A stretch of DNA of 64,000 nucleotides from DASSSY01 sp035708205 (GTDB taxonomy: Bacteria > Bacteroidota > Bacteroidia > Chitinophagales > Chitinophagaceae). The stretch's first letter is position 1; each line of letters starts with the position of its first letter. The position numbers were made by a program, and so were the translations under genes. The DNA is taken from contig DASSSY010000004.1 of assembly GCA_035708205.1 (NCBI GenBank), forward strand, positions 535,859 to 599,858. The letters run 5' to 3'. A model generated the notes under the pieces. The model worked only from the letters and a program-made list of their open reading frames with translations. It was not told where the DNA came from and searched no databases. Positions 17,045 to 25,771 of the stretch are shown one piece after another.

Positions 17045-18754
17045 TTACAGTCCTAAAGCGGTCAGTTCTTTTTCTAAAAAGGATTTTAATTCCGAGACAT
17101 AGTCGGGCGAAAAATCAAATTCAATGCCGGCTGCCCGATACAGCTCCGGGAGCGTTTTCGTATTGCCGCAAGACAAGGCTTTCTTATAATTTTCCAAAGC
17201 GGCGGTTTCATCTTTTTTGAATTGGCGCCACATGGCTATGGCGCCTAATTGGGCAATACCGTATTCAATATAATAGAAAGGCACTTCAAACAAGTGCAGC
17301 TGCTTCTGCCAGTTATGCTCACGGTATTTTTCCAGGCCGTTCCAGTCAATATTCCTGGCGCTGAATTCATCCTGGATGATTTGCCAGGCGTTAGAACGTT
17401 CCTGCCGGCTATGCCCCGGGTGGGTATAGAGCCAGTGTTGGAATTTATCTATGATAGCAATCCAGGGCAGTACGTCAATCACGCGTTCCAGTTCCTCCTG
17501 TCTGGCGCGCAATAACTCATCCTCCCGGTTAAAATAAACAGCCCATTCTTTCATGGAGAAAAGCTCCATGCTCATGCTGGCCAGCTCCGCAATCTCCATG
17601 GGGTATTCCTTGAAAAAGGATAAAGGCAGGTTATGGCATAGGAAGGAATGAACGGCATGGCCACCTTCGTGCATGAGCGTGATGACATCGCTCATAGTGG
17701 CGGCCGCATTCATAAAAATAAAAGGTACGCCGGTTTCTGCCAGCGGACAATTATAGCCGCCCGGAGCCTTGCCTTTCCTGCTGTCCAGGTCCAGGCGGTT
17801 CATGTCTTTCATGGTTTGAAGGCATGAGCCTAAAAATGGCTGTAGCCGGGTAAAGGTTTCAATACCCTTATTTAATAATTCCTGGCCATTTTCAAATGGA
17901 TGCAACGGTTTTTCGCCTTCGGGAACGGCGGCGGTATCGAAGGGCTTTAAGCGGGCCAGGCCCAATCTTCTGCGACGAAATTCCAGAATGCGTTCCTGTA
18001 AAGGAAGGATGTGCTTTTTGACCGCTTCGTGAAAGGCGAAACAATCCTCGGGACTATAGTCGAAACGACCCAGTGCTTTGAATTTATAATCCCGGTAATT
18101 GTCAAAGCCGGCATTGACGGCCACCTGGTGCCGAAGCGCTAACAGCTTGTCAAAGAGCTCGTCTAAAGCGTCTTTATCTTCCAGGCGGCGGTCATTGATC
18201 CTGGTAAAAGCGGTTTCGCGAAGCACCCTGTCCGATTGGTGCAGAAACTTTGCGGCCTGCTGTAAGGTGTATTCTTTTCCCTCAATGCTGACCATCATGG
18301 CGCCGGCTATCTGGCCGAATTGTTGCGCCAGCATATTGAGCTCGGCTTCTAAGGGAATATTGCCTTCCCTGTAGAGGGCCAGGGCGTTTTTAATACTTCT
18401 CAGGAAAGGAAAATATAAGGACGGGTCAAGTTCCTTTGTAAACGGGCAACCCATCAGCTTTTTCTGGAGACGATTGCTCCAGGGCTTCATGTTCGGTTCT
18501 ATTTCCTGGCAGAAAAAAGCAAAGGCTTTGTCAAGCTCAGGATCGGTGGTATCGCAGGTCATGCGGATTTGCCGCCAACAGGCATCTTCGCTTATTACGG
18601 CCTCCAGCTCGCTCCAGTCTTTCAGCCAGGCTTCTAAAGATACGGTATTGTCGATGGGCCGGTTGTTCAGATTTTCATAATATGGCAATAAGCTGTTCCA
18701 TTCGGTAATTTTGAAATCCCCGGGTAAAAAACGACGTGCCGGTACTGTAATCAT
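17045..18754 (-). CDS. M3-family oligoendopeptidase (PepF-like)
   Basis: A 569-residue cytosolic metallopeptidase that degrades short peptides. The zinc motif is HEGGHAVH near residue 360 with the downstream glutamate ligand in EIAELASMSMELFS. The surrounding GVPFIFMNAAATMSDVITLMHEGGH and the later WQIIQDEFSARN are M3B features. No signal peptide. It is the first gene of a same-strand run leading into pssA, with a 75-base gap, and starts from ATG 18754 giving MITVPARRFLP. Confidence 0.92.
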   Translation of the reverse strand: MITVPARRFLPGDFKITEWNSLLPYYENLNNRPIDNTVSLEAWLKDWSELEAVISEDACWRQIRMTCDTTDPELDKAFAFFCQEIEPNMKPWSNRLQKKLMGCPFTKELDPSLYFPFLRSIKNALALYREGNIPLEAELNMLAQQFGQIAGAMMVSIEGKEYTLQQAAKFLHQSDRVLRETAFTRINDRRLEDKDALDELFDKLLALRHQVAVNAGFDNYRDYKFKALGRFDYSPEDCFAFHEAVKKHILPLQERILEFRRRRLGLARLKPFDTAAVPEGEKPLHPFENGQELLNKGIETFTRLQPFLGSCLQTMKDMNRLDLDSRKGKAPGGYNCPLAETGVPFIFMNAAATMSDVITLMHEGGHAVHSFLCHNLPLSFFKEYPMEIAELASMSMELFSMKEWAVYFNREDELLRARQEELERVIDVLPWIAIIDKFQHWLYTHPGHSRQERSNAWQIIQDEFSARNIDWNGLEKYREHNWQKQLHLFEVPFYYIEYGIAQLGAIAMWRQFKKDETAALENYKKALSCGNTKTLPELYRAAGIEFDFSPDYVSELKSFLEKELTALGL

Positions 18755-18916
18755 ATGAGGTATATTATACTGTTTTTTGAGAGAAACGCAAAATTAACCT
18801 AATTCCACGGGCATTGCGAAAAGAAATCTAAAATGCATGCCGATTGGCACTTATTCTGTATCTTGCATACCTTGAGAATAGTATCAAATATTTAAACCTT
18901 AAAAAATTAAATTAAA

Positions 18917-19657
18917 ATGATGGAATCCAATAAATTTCCAGACATGGATATGTTTGGAAGATGGCGGGGAGATACCATTTCAATTACCTCAAAAGAAGAT
19001 GAAAAGCGGTTGATCAGCTATATGACCAAAGTGTATGGCTGGATGTTTCTGGGTTTGACCATAACGGCTGTTGTAGCTTTTTTAATGGCGGGCTCGCCTC
19101 AGGTAATGACTTACCTGATGACGCATAGAATGTTGTTTCTGGGTTTATTCCTGGGTGAATTATTATTGGTAGGCTATTTAGTGGTAAGAGTACATAAGCT
19201 ATCTGCCGCTACGGCCACGCTTTTATTCCTGGCCTATGCCGCGGTCAACGGCGTCGTTTTCTCCCTGCTGCTTTTGGCCTACACAGGCAGCTCCATTGCC
19301 TCGACATTTGCCATTACCGCCGGTACCTTTGGCGTGATGAGCGCCGTGGGGTATTTTACGAAACAGGATCTGACCTCTTTTGGTAAATTAATGTTCATGG
19401 GGCTGATCGGCATTATTATTGCCAGCCTGGTTAATATTTTCCTGCAGAGCAGCGCATTATATTGGATCATTTCTTATGTCGGGGTGGCGGTATTTGTAGG
19501 CCTGATAGCCTACGATACCCAGAAGATCAAAGCTTACGCTTTAATTGAAGACCAGGAAATGCGTAAAAAAGGCGCCATTATGGGAGCTTTAGCCTTATAC
19601 CTTGATTTCGTGAACCTGTTTATCATGTTGTTGCGCCTTTTTGGCTCAAGAAACTAA
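18917..19657 (+). CDS. Bax inhibitor-1/YccA family membrane protein
   Basis: A 246-residue integral membrane protein with seven hydrophobic segments after a 45-residue polar N-terminus. Family features are the TKVYGWMFLGLTITAVVAF first helix and the C-terminal IAYDTQKIKAYAL, containing the conserved Asp of the proposed pH sensor, followed by GALALYLDFVNLFIMLLRLFG. Relatives are calcium-leak channels or partners of the FtsH protease; the role here is not known. Flanked upstream by the divergent pepF gene and downstream by its own terminator. Confidence 0.92.
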   Translation: MMESNKFPDMDMFGRWRGDTISITSKEDEKRLISYMTKVYGWMFLGLTITAVVAFLMAGSPQVMTYLMTHRMLFLGLFLGELLLVGYLVVRVHKLSAATATLLFLAYAAVNGVVFSLLLLAYTGSSIASTFAITAGTFGVMSAVGYFTKQDLTSFGKLMFMGLIGIIIASLVNIFLQSSALYWIISYVGVAVFVGLIAYDTQKIKAYALIEDQEMRKKGAIMGALALYLDFVNLFIMLLRLFGSRN

Positions 19658-19679
19658 TTGTATCACTATTATAAAAGTA

Positions 19680-19707
19680 GGGTGTACGCTTTTTACACCC
19701 TGTTTTT
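19680..19707 (+). terminator. Terminator of the Bax-inhibitor-1 gene
   Basis: Arms GGGTGTA (19680-19686) and TACACCC (19694-19700) followed by TGTTTTTATTTT. Confidence 0.85.
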
Positions 19708-19752
19708 ATTTTCAAATGCCCCAGCTATTCTTGTGGCTTGTTTATCTATTCA

Positions 19753-20484
19753 ATGAGGAAGATTTTATTTACGATAGTGCTGGTTGCCGCTGTTGTGTTA
19801 CCAGGATTACTATCGGCGCAAAAGTTGAATGTGGGCAATCCCCAGCAAAAAAACCAGGAAAATCAAAGGCCCGCAGATCAGATTACCAATTATAAGGTCA
19901 TTAGGGAGACTAAAGGATCAGATGGCAGCATTACGCGCGAGGTAGAATATTATAAAGGGAATATAATTGTACATCAGACACTTATTTTGCCGCCTATGCC
20001 CAAGATCGGTTATCATAAGCCGATTGATCCGGACACCATGAACCACGATTCTGTCCTGGTGTATATTGATAAAGCAAATTATCTTTTAGCCGTGATTTAT
20101 AAGCGGAGGCGCATCCGGCAGTACCGGGCGGTATTTGGCCCTGATCGCCTGCCGGATAAAATGACGGAGGGTGACCGGAAAACACCGGAAGGCTGGTTTA
20201 AGATCGTGTCAAAAAAGTATGACTCCCGCTGGCAGCGTTTTTTATTGCTCAATTATCCTAATGATTCTTCCTACGCCCGGTTTTACAGGCGGAAGCGCGA
20301 TGGAGAAATCTCTCAAAATGCCAGAATCGGGGGGAGCATTGGTATTCATGGTACCTATCCGACAGGCGCCGGCATGGTTGACCTCGGGATTGGCTGGACG
20401 GATGGTTGTATTTCTTTAAAACCGCGGGATATCGAGGACCTGTACAAATTAGTCTGGCCCGGCACAAGGGTGTACATTAAATAA
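19753..20484 (+). CDS. L,D-transpeptidase (YkuD domain), exported
   Basis: A 243-residue protein starting at ATG 19753 (an in-frame TTG at 19738 would add five residues before the signal and is less likely). Signal peptide MRKILFTIVLVAAVVLPGLLSA. The YkuD catalytic domain covers the second half: VYIDKANYLLAVIYKRRRI at its start, KTPEGWFKIVSKKYD, IGGSIGIHGT with the conserved His, and GWTDGCISLKPRDIEDLY with the catalytic Cys. These enzymes form 3-3 peptidoglycan crosslinks or attach proteins to peptidoglycan in the periplasm. It is separate from the oxidase operon that follows. Confidence 0.9.
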   Translation: MRKILFTIVLVAAVVLPGLLSAQKLNVGNPQQKNQENQRPADQITNYKVIRETKGSDGSITREVEYYKGNIIVHQTLILPPMPKIGYHKPIDPDTMNHDSVLVYIDKANYLLAVIYKRRRIRQYRAVFGPDRLPDKMTEGDRKTPEGWFKIVSKKYDSRWQRFLLLNYPNDSSYARFYRRKRDGEISQNARIGGSIGIHGTYPTGAGMVDLGIGWTDGCISLKPRDIEDLYKLVWPGTRVYIK

Positions 20485-20602
20485 TGTATACAAAATAACA
20501 AAGTTACCGGGTAAGCGGTTTTGTTCTTTAATCATTTTTTAAGCCCGTGTTATCCGTTGGCGCGGTTTTGAAATTTCACAAGCACTGCCTTATTATTTTT
20601 TT

Positions 20603-20610
20603 TACCTTTG
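20603..20610 (+). promoter_or_regulatory. -7 element of the oxidase accessory operon
   Basis: TACCTTTG followed by CC, 48 bases upstream of ctaB. The -33 region is T-rich but has no clear TTTG. Confidence 0.6.
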
Positions 20611-20658
20611 CCTCCGCAATGATTGTAAGGGGAGGTTGTTATCTTTTTAAATCAGCTT

Positions 20659-21570
20659 ATGATTCGTGAAGAACAGGCAGAGGTCCGGGAATATCCGTTT
20701 GTCCTTTCAAAAATAAGAGATTATGCCCAGCTCATGAAGCCGAATTTAAGCTTCATGGTGGTGTTCTCAAGTGTGATCGGCTATTTGCTGGTGCCGGGAG
20801 TCGTGTTTGAATGGGATAAGGTTATCTTGTTGTTTATTGGTGGCATGCTTGTGACCAATGGCGCTAATATTATTAACCAGATCATAGAGCGGAAAAGCGA
20901 CCGGTTTATGAAACGCACCAGCATTCGGCCCTTACCTTGCGGCCGGATGACCGTTGCCGAGGCCTGGGCATTAGTAGTGGTGTCAGCTGCGTTTGGCGTT
21001 TTTATTTTAGGGCATTCTTTTAACTGGCTGGCGGCGGGATTGAGCTTCCTGTCCCTGTTATTATATGGATTTGCCTATACGCCGATGAAGAAAATTCATC
21101 CGATTGCTACTTTTATAGGCGCCATACCGGGCGCATTGCCGCCTCTTATCGGCTGGGTAGCCGCTACCGGGAGCCTGGGCGGTCCTTTAATTGTGGGCGG
21201 GTTTGTATTGTTTGCCATTCAGTTCTTTTGGCAGTTCCCTCATTTCTGGGCTATTGCCTGGCTGGGCTATGACGATTATTTAAAAGCGGGCATCCGGATG
21301 CTGCCTTCCCGGGCAGGTAAGACCAGATTTACCGGATTACAGTGCTTTTATTACAGCCTTCCGCTCATTCCTTTGGCCATGTTGCCGAATCAAATGAGCA
21401 TGACGGGTCGGGTCGGTACCTGGCTTAGCGTGGCTTGCGGTATATTTTACGCCTTTAATGCCTTTATGTTTTTTAGGAAAAATGACAAAACGACAGCGAA
21501 AAGGTTATTATACTCATCATTTATTTATTTGCCGGTAGTTTTATTGGCATTGGTTATTGATAAAATTTAA
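20659..21570 (+). CDS. ctaB: Protoheme IX farnesyltransferase (heme O synthase)
   Basis: A 303-residue UbiA-family membrane prenyltransferase that adds a farnesyl group to heme B for heme-copper oxidases. The first aspartate-rich motif appears as NQIIERKSDRFMKRTSIRPLP, with the family MxRTxxRPLP ending; the second is in AWLGYDDYLKAGIRMLP. About nine hydrophobic helices, with YAQLMKPNLSFMVVFSSVIG at the first. It heads an operon of oxidase subunits and assembly factors. Subunits I and II (coxA, coxB) are not next to it and must lie elsewhere in the genome. Confidence 0.95.
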   Translation: MIREEQAEVREYPFVLSKIRDYAQLMKPNLSFMVVFSSVIGYLLVPGVVFEWDKVILLFIGGMLVTNGANIINQIIERKSDRFMKRTSIRPLPCGRMTVAEAWALVVVSAAFGVFILGHSFNWLAAGLSFLSLLLYGFAYTPMKKIHPIATFIGAIPGALPPLIGWVAATGSLGGPLIVGGFVLFAIQFFWQFPHFWAIAWLGYDDYLKAGIRMLPSRAGKTRFTGLQCFYYSLPLIPLAMLPNQMSMTGRVGTWLSVACGIFYAFNAFMFFRKNDKTTAKRLLYSSFIYLPVVLLALVIDKI

Positions 21571-21590
21571 ACAGGGGAGGGCGATCAAAA

Positions 21591-22172
21591 ATGACAGAAA
21601 TCATGTCTACTACCATAGAGAACAGCCATAAGGCCAAAAAGATACATCCTCAGAAATTTGCCATGTGGCTGGCAATTGGCAGCATTTGCATGATGTTTGC
21701 GGGATTCACCAGCGCCGTCATTGTCCGTCAGGCGCAGGGCAACTGGCTGAACCTGACCATATCGCCATATTTTTATGTGTCCACGGCAGTCATCATTGCC
21801 AGTAGCGTCACGATGTGGCTCACCGTACGCTCCTTTAAGAACCGGAATATGCGGTTACACAACAGGATGGTGGTGGTGACCATGATCCTGGGATTATTAT
21901 TTGCCTTATTCCAGTATATCGGATTTGAGCAGATGCTGGGGCATACGTTCTGGAACAACAACGTTTCCATTCAGTTTATTATTGTTATTGTTTTGGTACA
22001 TGTGCTTCACGTTATCGGGGGTATTGTGGCCCTGCTGATCATGTTTATCCGCACCTTTAACCGCAGTGTGAAGCGTTATAGTGTAACCGGTCTGGAGCTG
22101 ATCAGTACTTATTGGCACTTTGTGGATATTCTTTGGATATATTTACTGCTGTTCTTTTTGTATGTCAGGTAA
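21591..22172 (+). CDS. Heme-copper oxidase subunit III (first copy)
   Basis: A 193-residue membrane protein with five hydrophobic segments, the size of the short bacterial subunit III. Typical features are HPQKFAMWLAIGSICMMFAGFTSA near the N-terminus and ELISTYWHFVDILWIYLLLFFLY at the end, the WHFVD motif being diagnostic. The start is ATG 21591 or ATG 21603. It lies 20 bases after ctaB. A second, longer subunit III gene follows; pairs of subunit III genes at this locus are common in Bacteroidetes. Confidence 0.92.
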   Translation: MTEIMSTTIENSHKAKKIHPQKFAMWLAIGSICMMFAGFTSAVIVRQAQGNWLNLTISPYFYVSTAVIIASSVTMWLTVRSFKNRNMRLHNRMVVVTMILGLLFALFQYIGFEQMLGHTFWNNNVSIQFIIVIVLVHVLHVIGGIVALLIMFIRTFNRSVKRYSVTGLELISTYWHFVDILWIYLLLFFLYVR

Positions 22173-22313
22173 GATGATAGGGTGTCTTTAATAAATTTGT
22201 CATAGTAGTGTAAAAAAAATTTGGCGCCTGATTTTTAAAAATACCCAACATATACTAACTTGCACCGGCTTTCTGGAGCTAATTATTATTCATAATAGAT
22301 TATAAGTACAAAT

Positions 22314-23072
22314 ATGGCACAAGCAACTACTGCAATTACCAACCCGTCCGACGCGAAATCACTTAAATGGGGTGGTGGTCATTCCCCCTTTAATTTGAGT
22401 TATGGAAAGATAATGATGTGGTTTTTCCTCGTTACCGATGCCTTCACTTTTGGCGCTTTCCTGATTAGCTATGGCTCCAAACGCTTTTTTACCAATGTCT
22501 GGCCTGATCCAAACCTGGTGTTTAGCGGCGCGCCGCTGATGGGCCATACGCCCCTGCCGCTGGTATTTGTGAGTATCATGACGTTCATCCTGATTTTAAG
22601 TTCTGTGACTATGGTCATGGCGGTACATGCCGGACATTATATGGACAGGGCCAAAGTGACCAAATGGCTGATCTTTACGATCATCGGTGGTATCTTATTC
22701 TTATCCTGCCAGACCTGGGAATGGACAGAGCTGCATGGGGAAGGCGGTTGGTGGGGATCTTTTGTAGATCCTACAAATGTATCCTTGGCCAGTTTGCAGC
22801 ACTTCTTTAAACCCAGTGTAGCCGCTTCAATGACACTTGCACAGGCAACAGAAGCCACAACCAGCTTTTTCAATTTCTTCTTTACAATTACCGGTTTCCA
22901 TGGGATGCACGTATTTTCCGGCGTATGCCTGCTTTCTGTTGCGTTGATTAACACTGTTAATGGTACTTACGAGCGCCGCGGCCATTATGAGATGATTGAA
23001 AAAATAGGCCTTTACTGGCACTTTGTAGATTTGGTATGGGTATTTGTATTTACCTGTTTTTATCTTATCTAA
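22314..23072 (+). CDS. Heme-copper oxidase subunit III (second copy)
   Basis: A 252-residue cytochrome oxidase subunit III with hydrophobic segments matching the family, GKIMMWFFLVTDAFTFGAFL in the first, TITGFHGMHVFSGVCLLSV with the conserved glycine and histidines, and EKIGLYWHFVDLVWVFVFTCFYL at the C-terminus. A soluble insert (ELHGEGGWWGSFVDPTN to MTLAQATEATT) separates the middle helices. The subunit supports proton uptake and stability of the oxidase. The 141-base gap before it is the longest in the cluster, so it may have an extra promoter, although I see no strong one. Confidence 0.92.
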   Translation: MAQATTAITNPSDAKSLKWGGGHSPFNLSYGKIMMWFFLVTDAFTFGAFLISYGSKRFFTNVWPDPNLVFSGAPLMGHTPLPLVFVSIMTFILILSSVTMVMAVHAGHYMDRAKVTKWLIFTIIGGILFLSCQTWEWTELHGEGGWWGSFVDPTNVSLASLQHFFKPSVAASMTLAQATEATTSFFNFFFTITGFHGMHVFSGVCLLSVALINTVNGTYERRGHYEMIEKIGLYWHFVDLVWVFVFTCFYLI

Positions 23073-23125
23073 GAACTTTTTCAACCTGATTTTGAATTTA
23101 TAACTAATTAAATAGTCTTGTTTTT

Positions 23126-23575
23126 ATGTCACATGAGCACAATACGGAGGAGATGGTAGAGCTTTATGAAGGCGATCAGTCAAAGCTTTATTCCGGTGTC
23201 CTGAATCATCATAAAGATATCCATTCCCAGGAAAGCAAAACGCAGGTAAAGCGGATTGTCAGGATCATGATCTATCTGGCTATCGTGACCAGCCTTGAAG
23301 TTACGTTAGGCCTTTGGGATCATCACATGGAGGTATTTAATAAAGGTATTCTGAATGCTATTTTCCTGATCATGACCCTGCTTAAAGCCTATTTGATCGT
23401 GGATGTGTTTATGCACCTTGGCAATGAGATCCGGAATTTTATTATGGCGATCTTGATTCCCTTGTTGTTTTTGGTATGGGCGATCATTGCTTTTGCCGGC
23501 GACGGCCATCACTGGCTGCATATGAATAATACGCGTGCCAATACAATTGAGATGAAGGCGGAGCAGCCAAAGTAA
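23126..23575 (+). CDS. Cytochrome c oxidase subunit IV family protein
   Basis: A 149-residue protein with a polar N-terminus of about 50 residues and three hydrophobic helices (MIYLAIVTSLEVTLGLW, FLIMTLLKAYLIVDVFMHL, FIMAILIPLLFLVWAIIAFA). The MTLLKAYLIVDVFMHLG segment is the core of the bacterial caa3-type subunit IV family. It has a structural or assembly role in the oxidase. Position directly after the second subunit III gene supports the call. Confidence 0.88.
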   Translation: MSHEHNTEEMVELYEGDQSKLYSGVLNHHKDIHSQESKTQVKRIVRIMIYLAIVTSLEVTLGLWDHHMEVFNKGILNAIFLIMTLLKAYLIVDVFMHLGNEIRNFIMAILIPLLFLVWAIIAFAGDGHHWLHMNNTRANTIEMKAEQPK

Positions 23576-23633
23576 TGATCTTTTAATTTCGTTCGGGCCG
23601 CAAAAGCCAAGGGTTGATTCACTTACAGGAACA

Positions 23634-24335
23634 ATGGCTTCAAAAAAGAAATACAATTTTATGATCGGAATTGCGGTAGCTTTATTGCTGCCGCTTTTTT
23701 CATGGTTATTATTTAAAAATATCAGTAAGGGCATTGTTAAAATTCCTAAGCATTACGGTATCAGCTTCGTTGATACCCTGAAAGATAAGGACGGCAAGCT
23801 GCAATACGATACGGTATATCGCTCCTTATCTGATATTTCCCTGACCAATCAGCTGGGCAAGATGGTGGACCTTAACCAGGATCTGCGCGGAAAAATTTTA
23901 GTCATTAATTTTATCAATACCCGGAGAACGGATATTAGTAATAAAATGATGGGTAATCTTCATTTGTTGCAACAATCCTATCAGAAGAAAGGGAATCTGG
24001 ACTGGCTGCAATTTGTGTCCATTACTGTTGACCCCGCTAAGGACAATGTTCCGGCGTTGCGTCATTACGCTGATCAATTTGAAGTTAACCATGATCACTG
24101 GTGGCTGCTTACCGGTGATTCTGCAGCCATTTACCGATACGGGCATAAGGAGCTGGCCCTGGATATGCCCTTGAACAATGGGGCAGCAAAAGGACCTTTT
24201 GATCAGGTGGTGCTGGTGGACACTTTCCGGCATATACGGGGCTATTTTAATGCTGTGGATACGATGGAATTACAACGGCTGGCAGACGATATTTCCATCC
24301 TGACCATGGAAAAGCAAAAGCGCAAAAAGAAATAA
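23634..24335 (+). CDS. SCO-family-like protein lacking all copper-binding residues
   Basis: A 233-residue protein with one N-terminal membrane anchor (MIGIAVALLLPLFSWLLF) and a thioredoxin-fold domain like SCO1/SenC, which normally deliver copper to the CuA site of cytochrome oxidase. The family CxxxC site (TxCPTICPxM) is here TRRTDISNKM, so both cysteines are replaced (Arg98 and Ser102 by alignment). The conserved His before the last strand is also absent in GPFDQVVLVD. The whole protein contains no cysteine. Remaining family features are DLRGKILVINF, SITVDPAKD and IRGYF. The frame is open and intact, so it is not an obvious pseudogene. It may have a structural or regulatory role in oxidase assembly. 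Confidence 0.8.
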   Translation: MASKKKYNFMIGIAVALLLPLFSWLLFKNISKGIVKIPKHYGISFVDTLKDKDGKLQYDTVYRSLSDISLTNQLGKMVDLNQDLRGKILVINFINTRRTDISNKMMGNLHLLQQSYQKKGNLDWLQFVSITVDPAKDNVPALRHYADQFEVNHDHWWLLTGDSAAIYRYGHKELALDMPLNNGAAKGPFDQVVLVDTFRHIRGYFNAVDTMELQRLADDISILTMEKQKRKKK

Positions 24336-24342
24336 ATTGTCT

Positions 24343-24888
24343 ATGTTACGCCCCGTCCTGAAGAAAAATGATAAGAAAGCCAAATGGCTGATTGGCATTG
24401 TTTCCGCCGTTCTGTTTTTGGGTATTGTGCTTTTAAACAAAGATGCAATTAAAGCCAAATGGCCTTTTGATTTTGATGTTCATGTCTTTGCTTTGATCAA
24501 TGCCGTAATCAACGGTATTGTCTTTTGTTTGCTGCTTTTAGGCCTGTGGGCGGTGAGAGCAAAGCGCTTTATGCTACATAAACGGATCATGGAGACAGCA
24601 ATTGTGCTTTCGGTTTTGTTTCTGGTTTCTTATGTTATTCATCATCTTTTTGCGGGAGATACCAGGTTTGGCGGTGAAGGGGTGATCAGGTATTTGTATT
24701 TCTTTATCCTTATTACACATATTTTTTTGGCCGCGGTCATCCTGCCTTTTATTCTCTTTACGGCCTACCGGGCTTTAAGCGGCGATTATGCCCGGCATAA
24801 AAAAATAGCCCGGTACACATGGCCGTTCTGGCTTTACATCGCCCTGACCGGTGTATTGATTTATGTTTTCATCAGCCCCTATTATTAA
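24343..24888 (+). CDS. DUF420 (CtaM/YozB-like) membrane protein
   Basis: A 181-residue protein with five hydrophobic helices, starting at ATG 24343, seven bases after the SCO-like gene (a TTG six bases earlier is also in frame). Family features: HVFALINAVINGIVFCLLLLGLW, AKRFMLHKRIMETAIVLSVLFLVSYVIHH with conserved histidines, and HKKIARYTWPFWLYIALTGVLIY. CtaM of Staphylococcus aureus, a member of this family, is needed for a working aa3 oxidase. Its place at the end of this oxidase cluster fits the same role. A terminator follows. Confidence 0.88.
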   Translation: MLRPVLKKNDKKAKWLIGIVSAVLFLGIVLLNKDAIKAKWPFDFDVHVFALINAVINGIVFCLLLLGLWAVRAKRFMLHKRIMETAIVLSVLFLVSYVIHHLFAGDTRFGGEGVIRYLYFFILITHIFLAAVILPFILFTAYRALSGDYARHKKIARYTWPFWLYIALTGVLIYVFISPYY

Positions 24889-24896
24889 GCGCAGAA

Positions 24897-24925
24897 CGGG
24901 ATTATTTAGAGATCCCGGCTCTTTT
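24897..24925 (+). terminator. Terminator of the oxidase accessory operon
   Basis: Arms CGGGAT (24897-24902) and ATCCCG (24912-24917) then GCTCTTTT, just after the DUF420 stop. Confidence 0.6.
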
Positions 24926-25137
24926 CCAAGATGGTTAGGATGAATGACCTGGGGCTATTCGTGGCTTTACCGTTGCAATTCATGTTTAGATTATGCCCGG
25001 CCATAAATGATCACGAGGATTTCTTTTTCATCTTGTATCTTACTTGTCCTTTACGGTCATTAGCTAAAAAATAAGTCTAATACCTGGAAAAGTTTAAATT
25101 TACAAAGCAAAATGGAGCATAGCGCTGGAAGATCATC

Positions 25138-25536
25138 ATGATTTATTCCCTTAATCTTCTTATCAGCTTTATTCTTGAAATCGCTATGCTGGCAGCATTT
25201 GGCTATTTCGGTTTTCACGTCGGCAACCTTTCTTTTATGGCTGCGATATCCGTTAGGTATAGGTCTGCCAGTTGCCGTTACTTATTTTCTGGAACAAAAG
25301 ATGGCGCCTAAAGCGAAGCAACGGTTCTCCTATTCCCTGATCTTAATCCCTTACATTGGGTTTTATTTGAATTGGCCGCATTGGCTTTATATTGCTCAGG
25401 CGTTACAAAATGGGCTATCATTTTTGCTATCATGACGATTGCTAACGTCGGATTACGATTTATGTTCAGAGGCAGGGAGAACCGGAATAGCAATTTTCAA
25501 GATAGAAAAATGCCTTCAGAAGATATAAATGTATAA
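25138..25536 (+). pseudogene. YrdB-family membrane protein gene broken by two compensating frameshifts
   Basis: Three adjacent pieces in two frames rebuild a YrdB-like (DUF2568) protein. Piece 1, from ATG 25138, reads NLLISFILEIAMLAAFGYFG. Piece 2 is in the +1 frame and reads RYPLGIGLPVAVTYFLEQ then MAPKAKQR. Piece 3, back in the first frame and ending at the TAA at 25534-25536, reads FELAALALYCSG then AIIFAIMTIANVGLRF. These are the successive conserved blocks of the family. The shifts fall near 25222-25235 and 25345-25366. Without repair, piece 1 ends at a stop near 25310 after 57 residues. The repaired length (about 132 codons) is close to the family norm. Sequencing error is possible, but two opposite shifts 130 bases apart need explaining. 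Confidence 0.72.
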
Positions 25537-25771
25537 AACGATCATCCGTCTTTTTTATAAACCGGGCAAGCGAGGTGAGGACCTGCTCTTGGTTGTTTGC
25601 CTATAAAGCGCTGCTGGATTTTTTTCGGATTATAGGGAAGAGCCATTGTGTTGAGGTGTTGATAATGCGGTCATTTCATTGTATTTTGGAAATGCTCTTT
25701 CAATTACCTATATTTATAGCGCTTAGCGCTGTGGTCATCGGAAGTCATTGTTGCATTTAATCATCAGGCTT

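Noticed and set aside
25575..25760. Small open frame of 61 residues before the nuclease gene
   Set aside because: No signal, motif or start context; composition is that of noncoding DNA.
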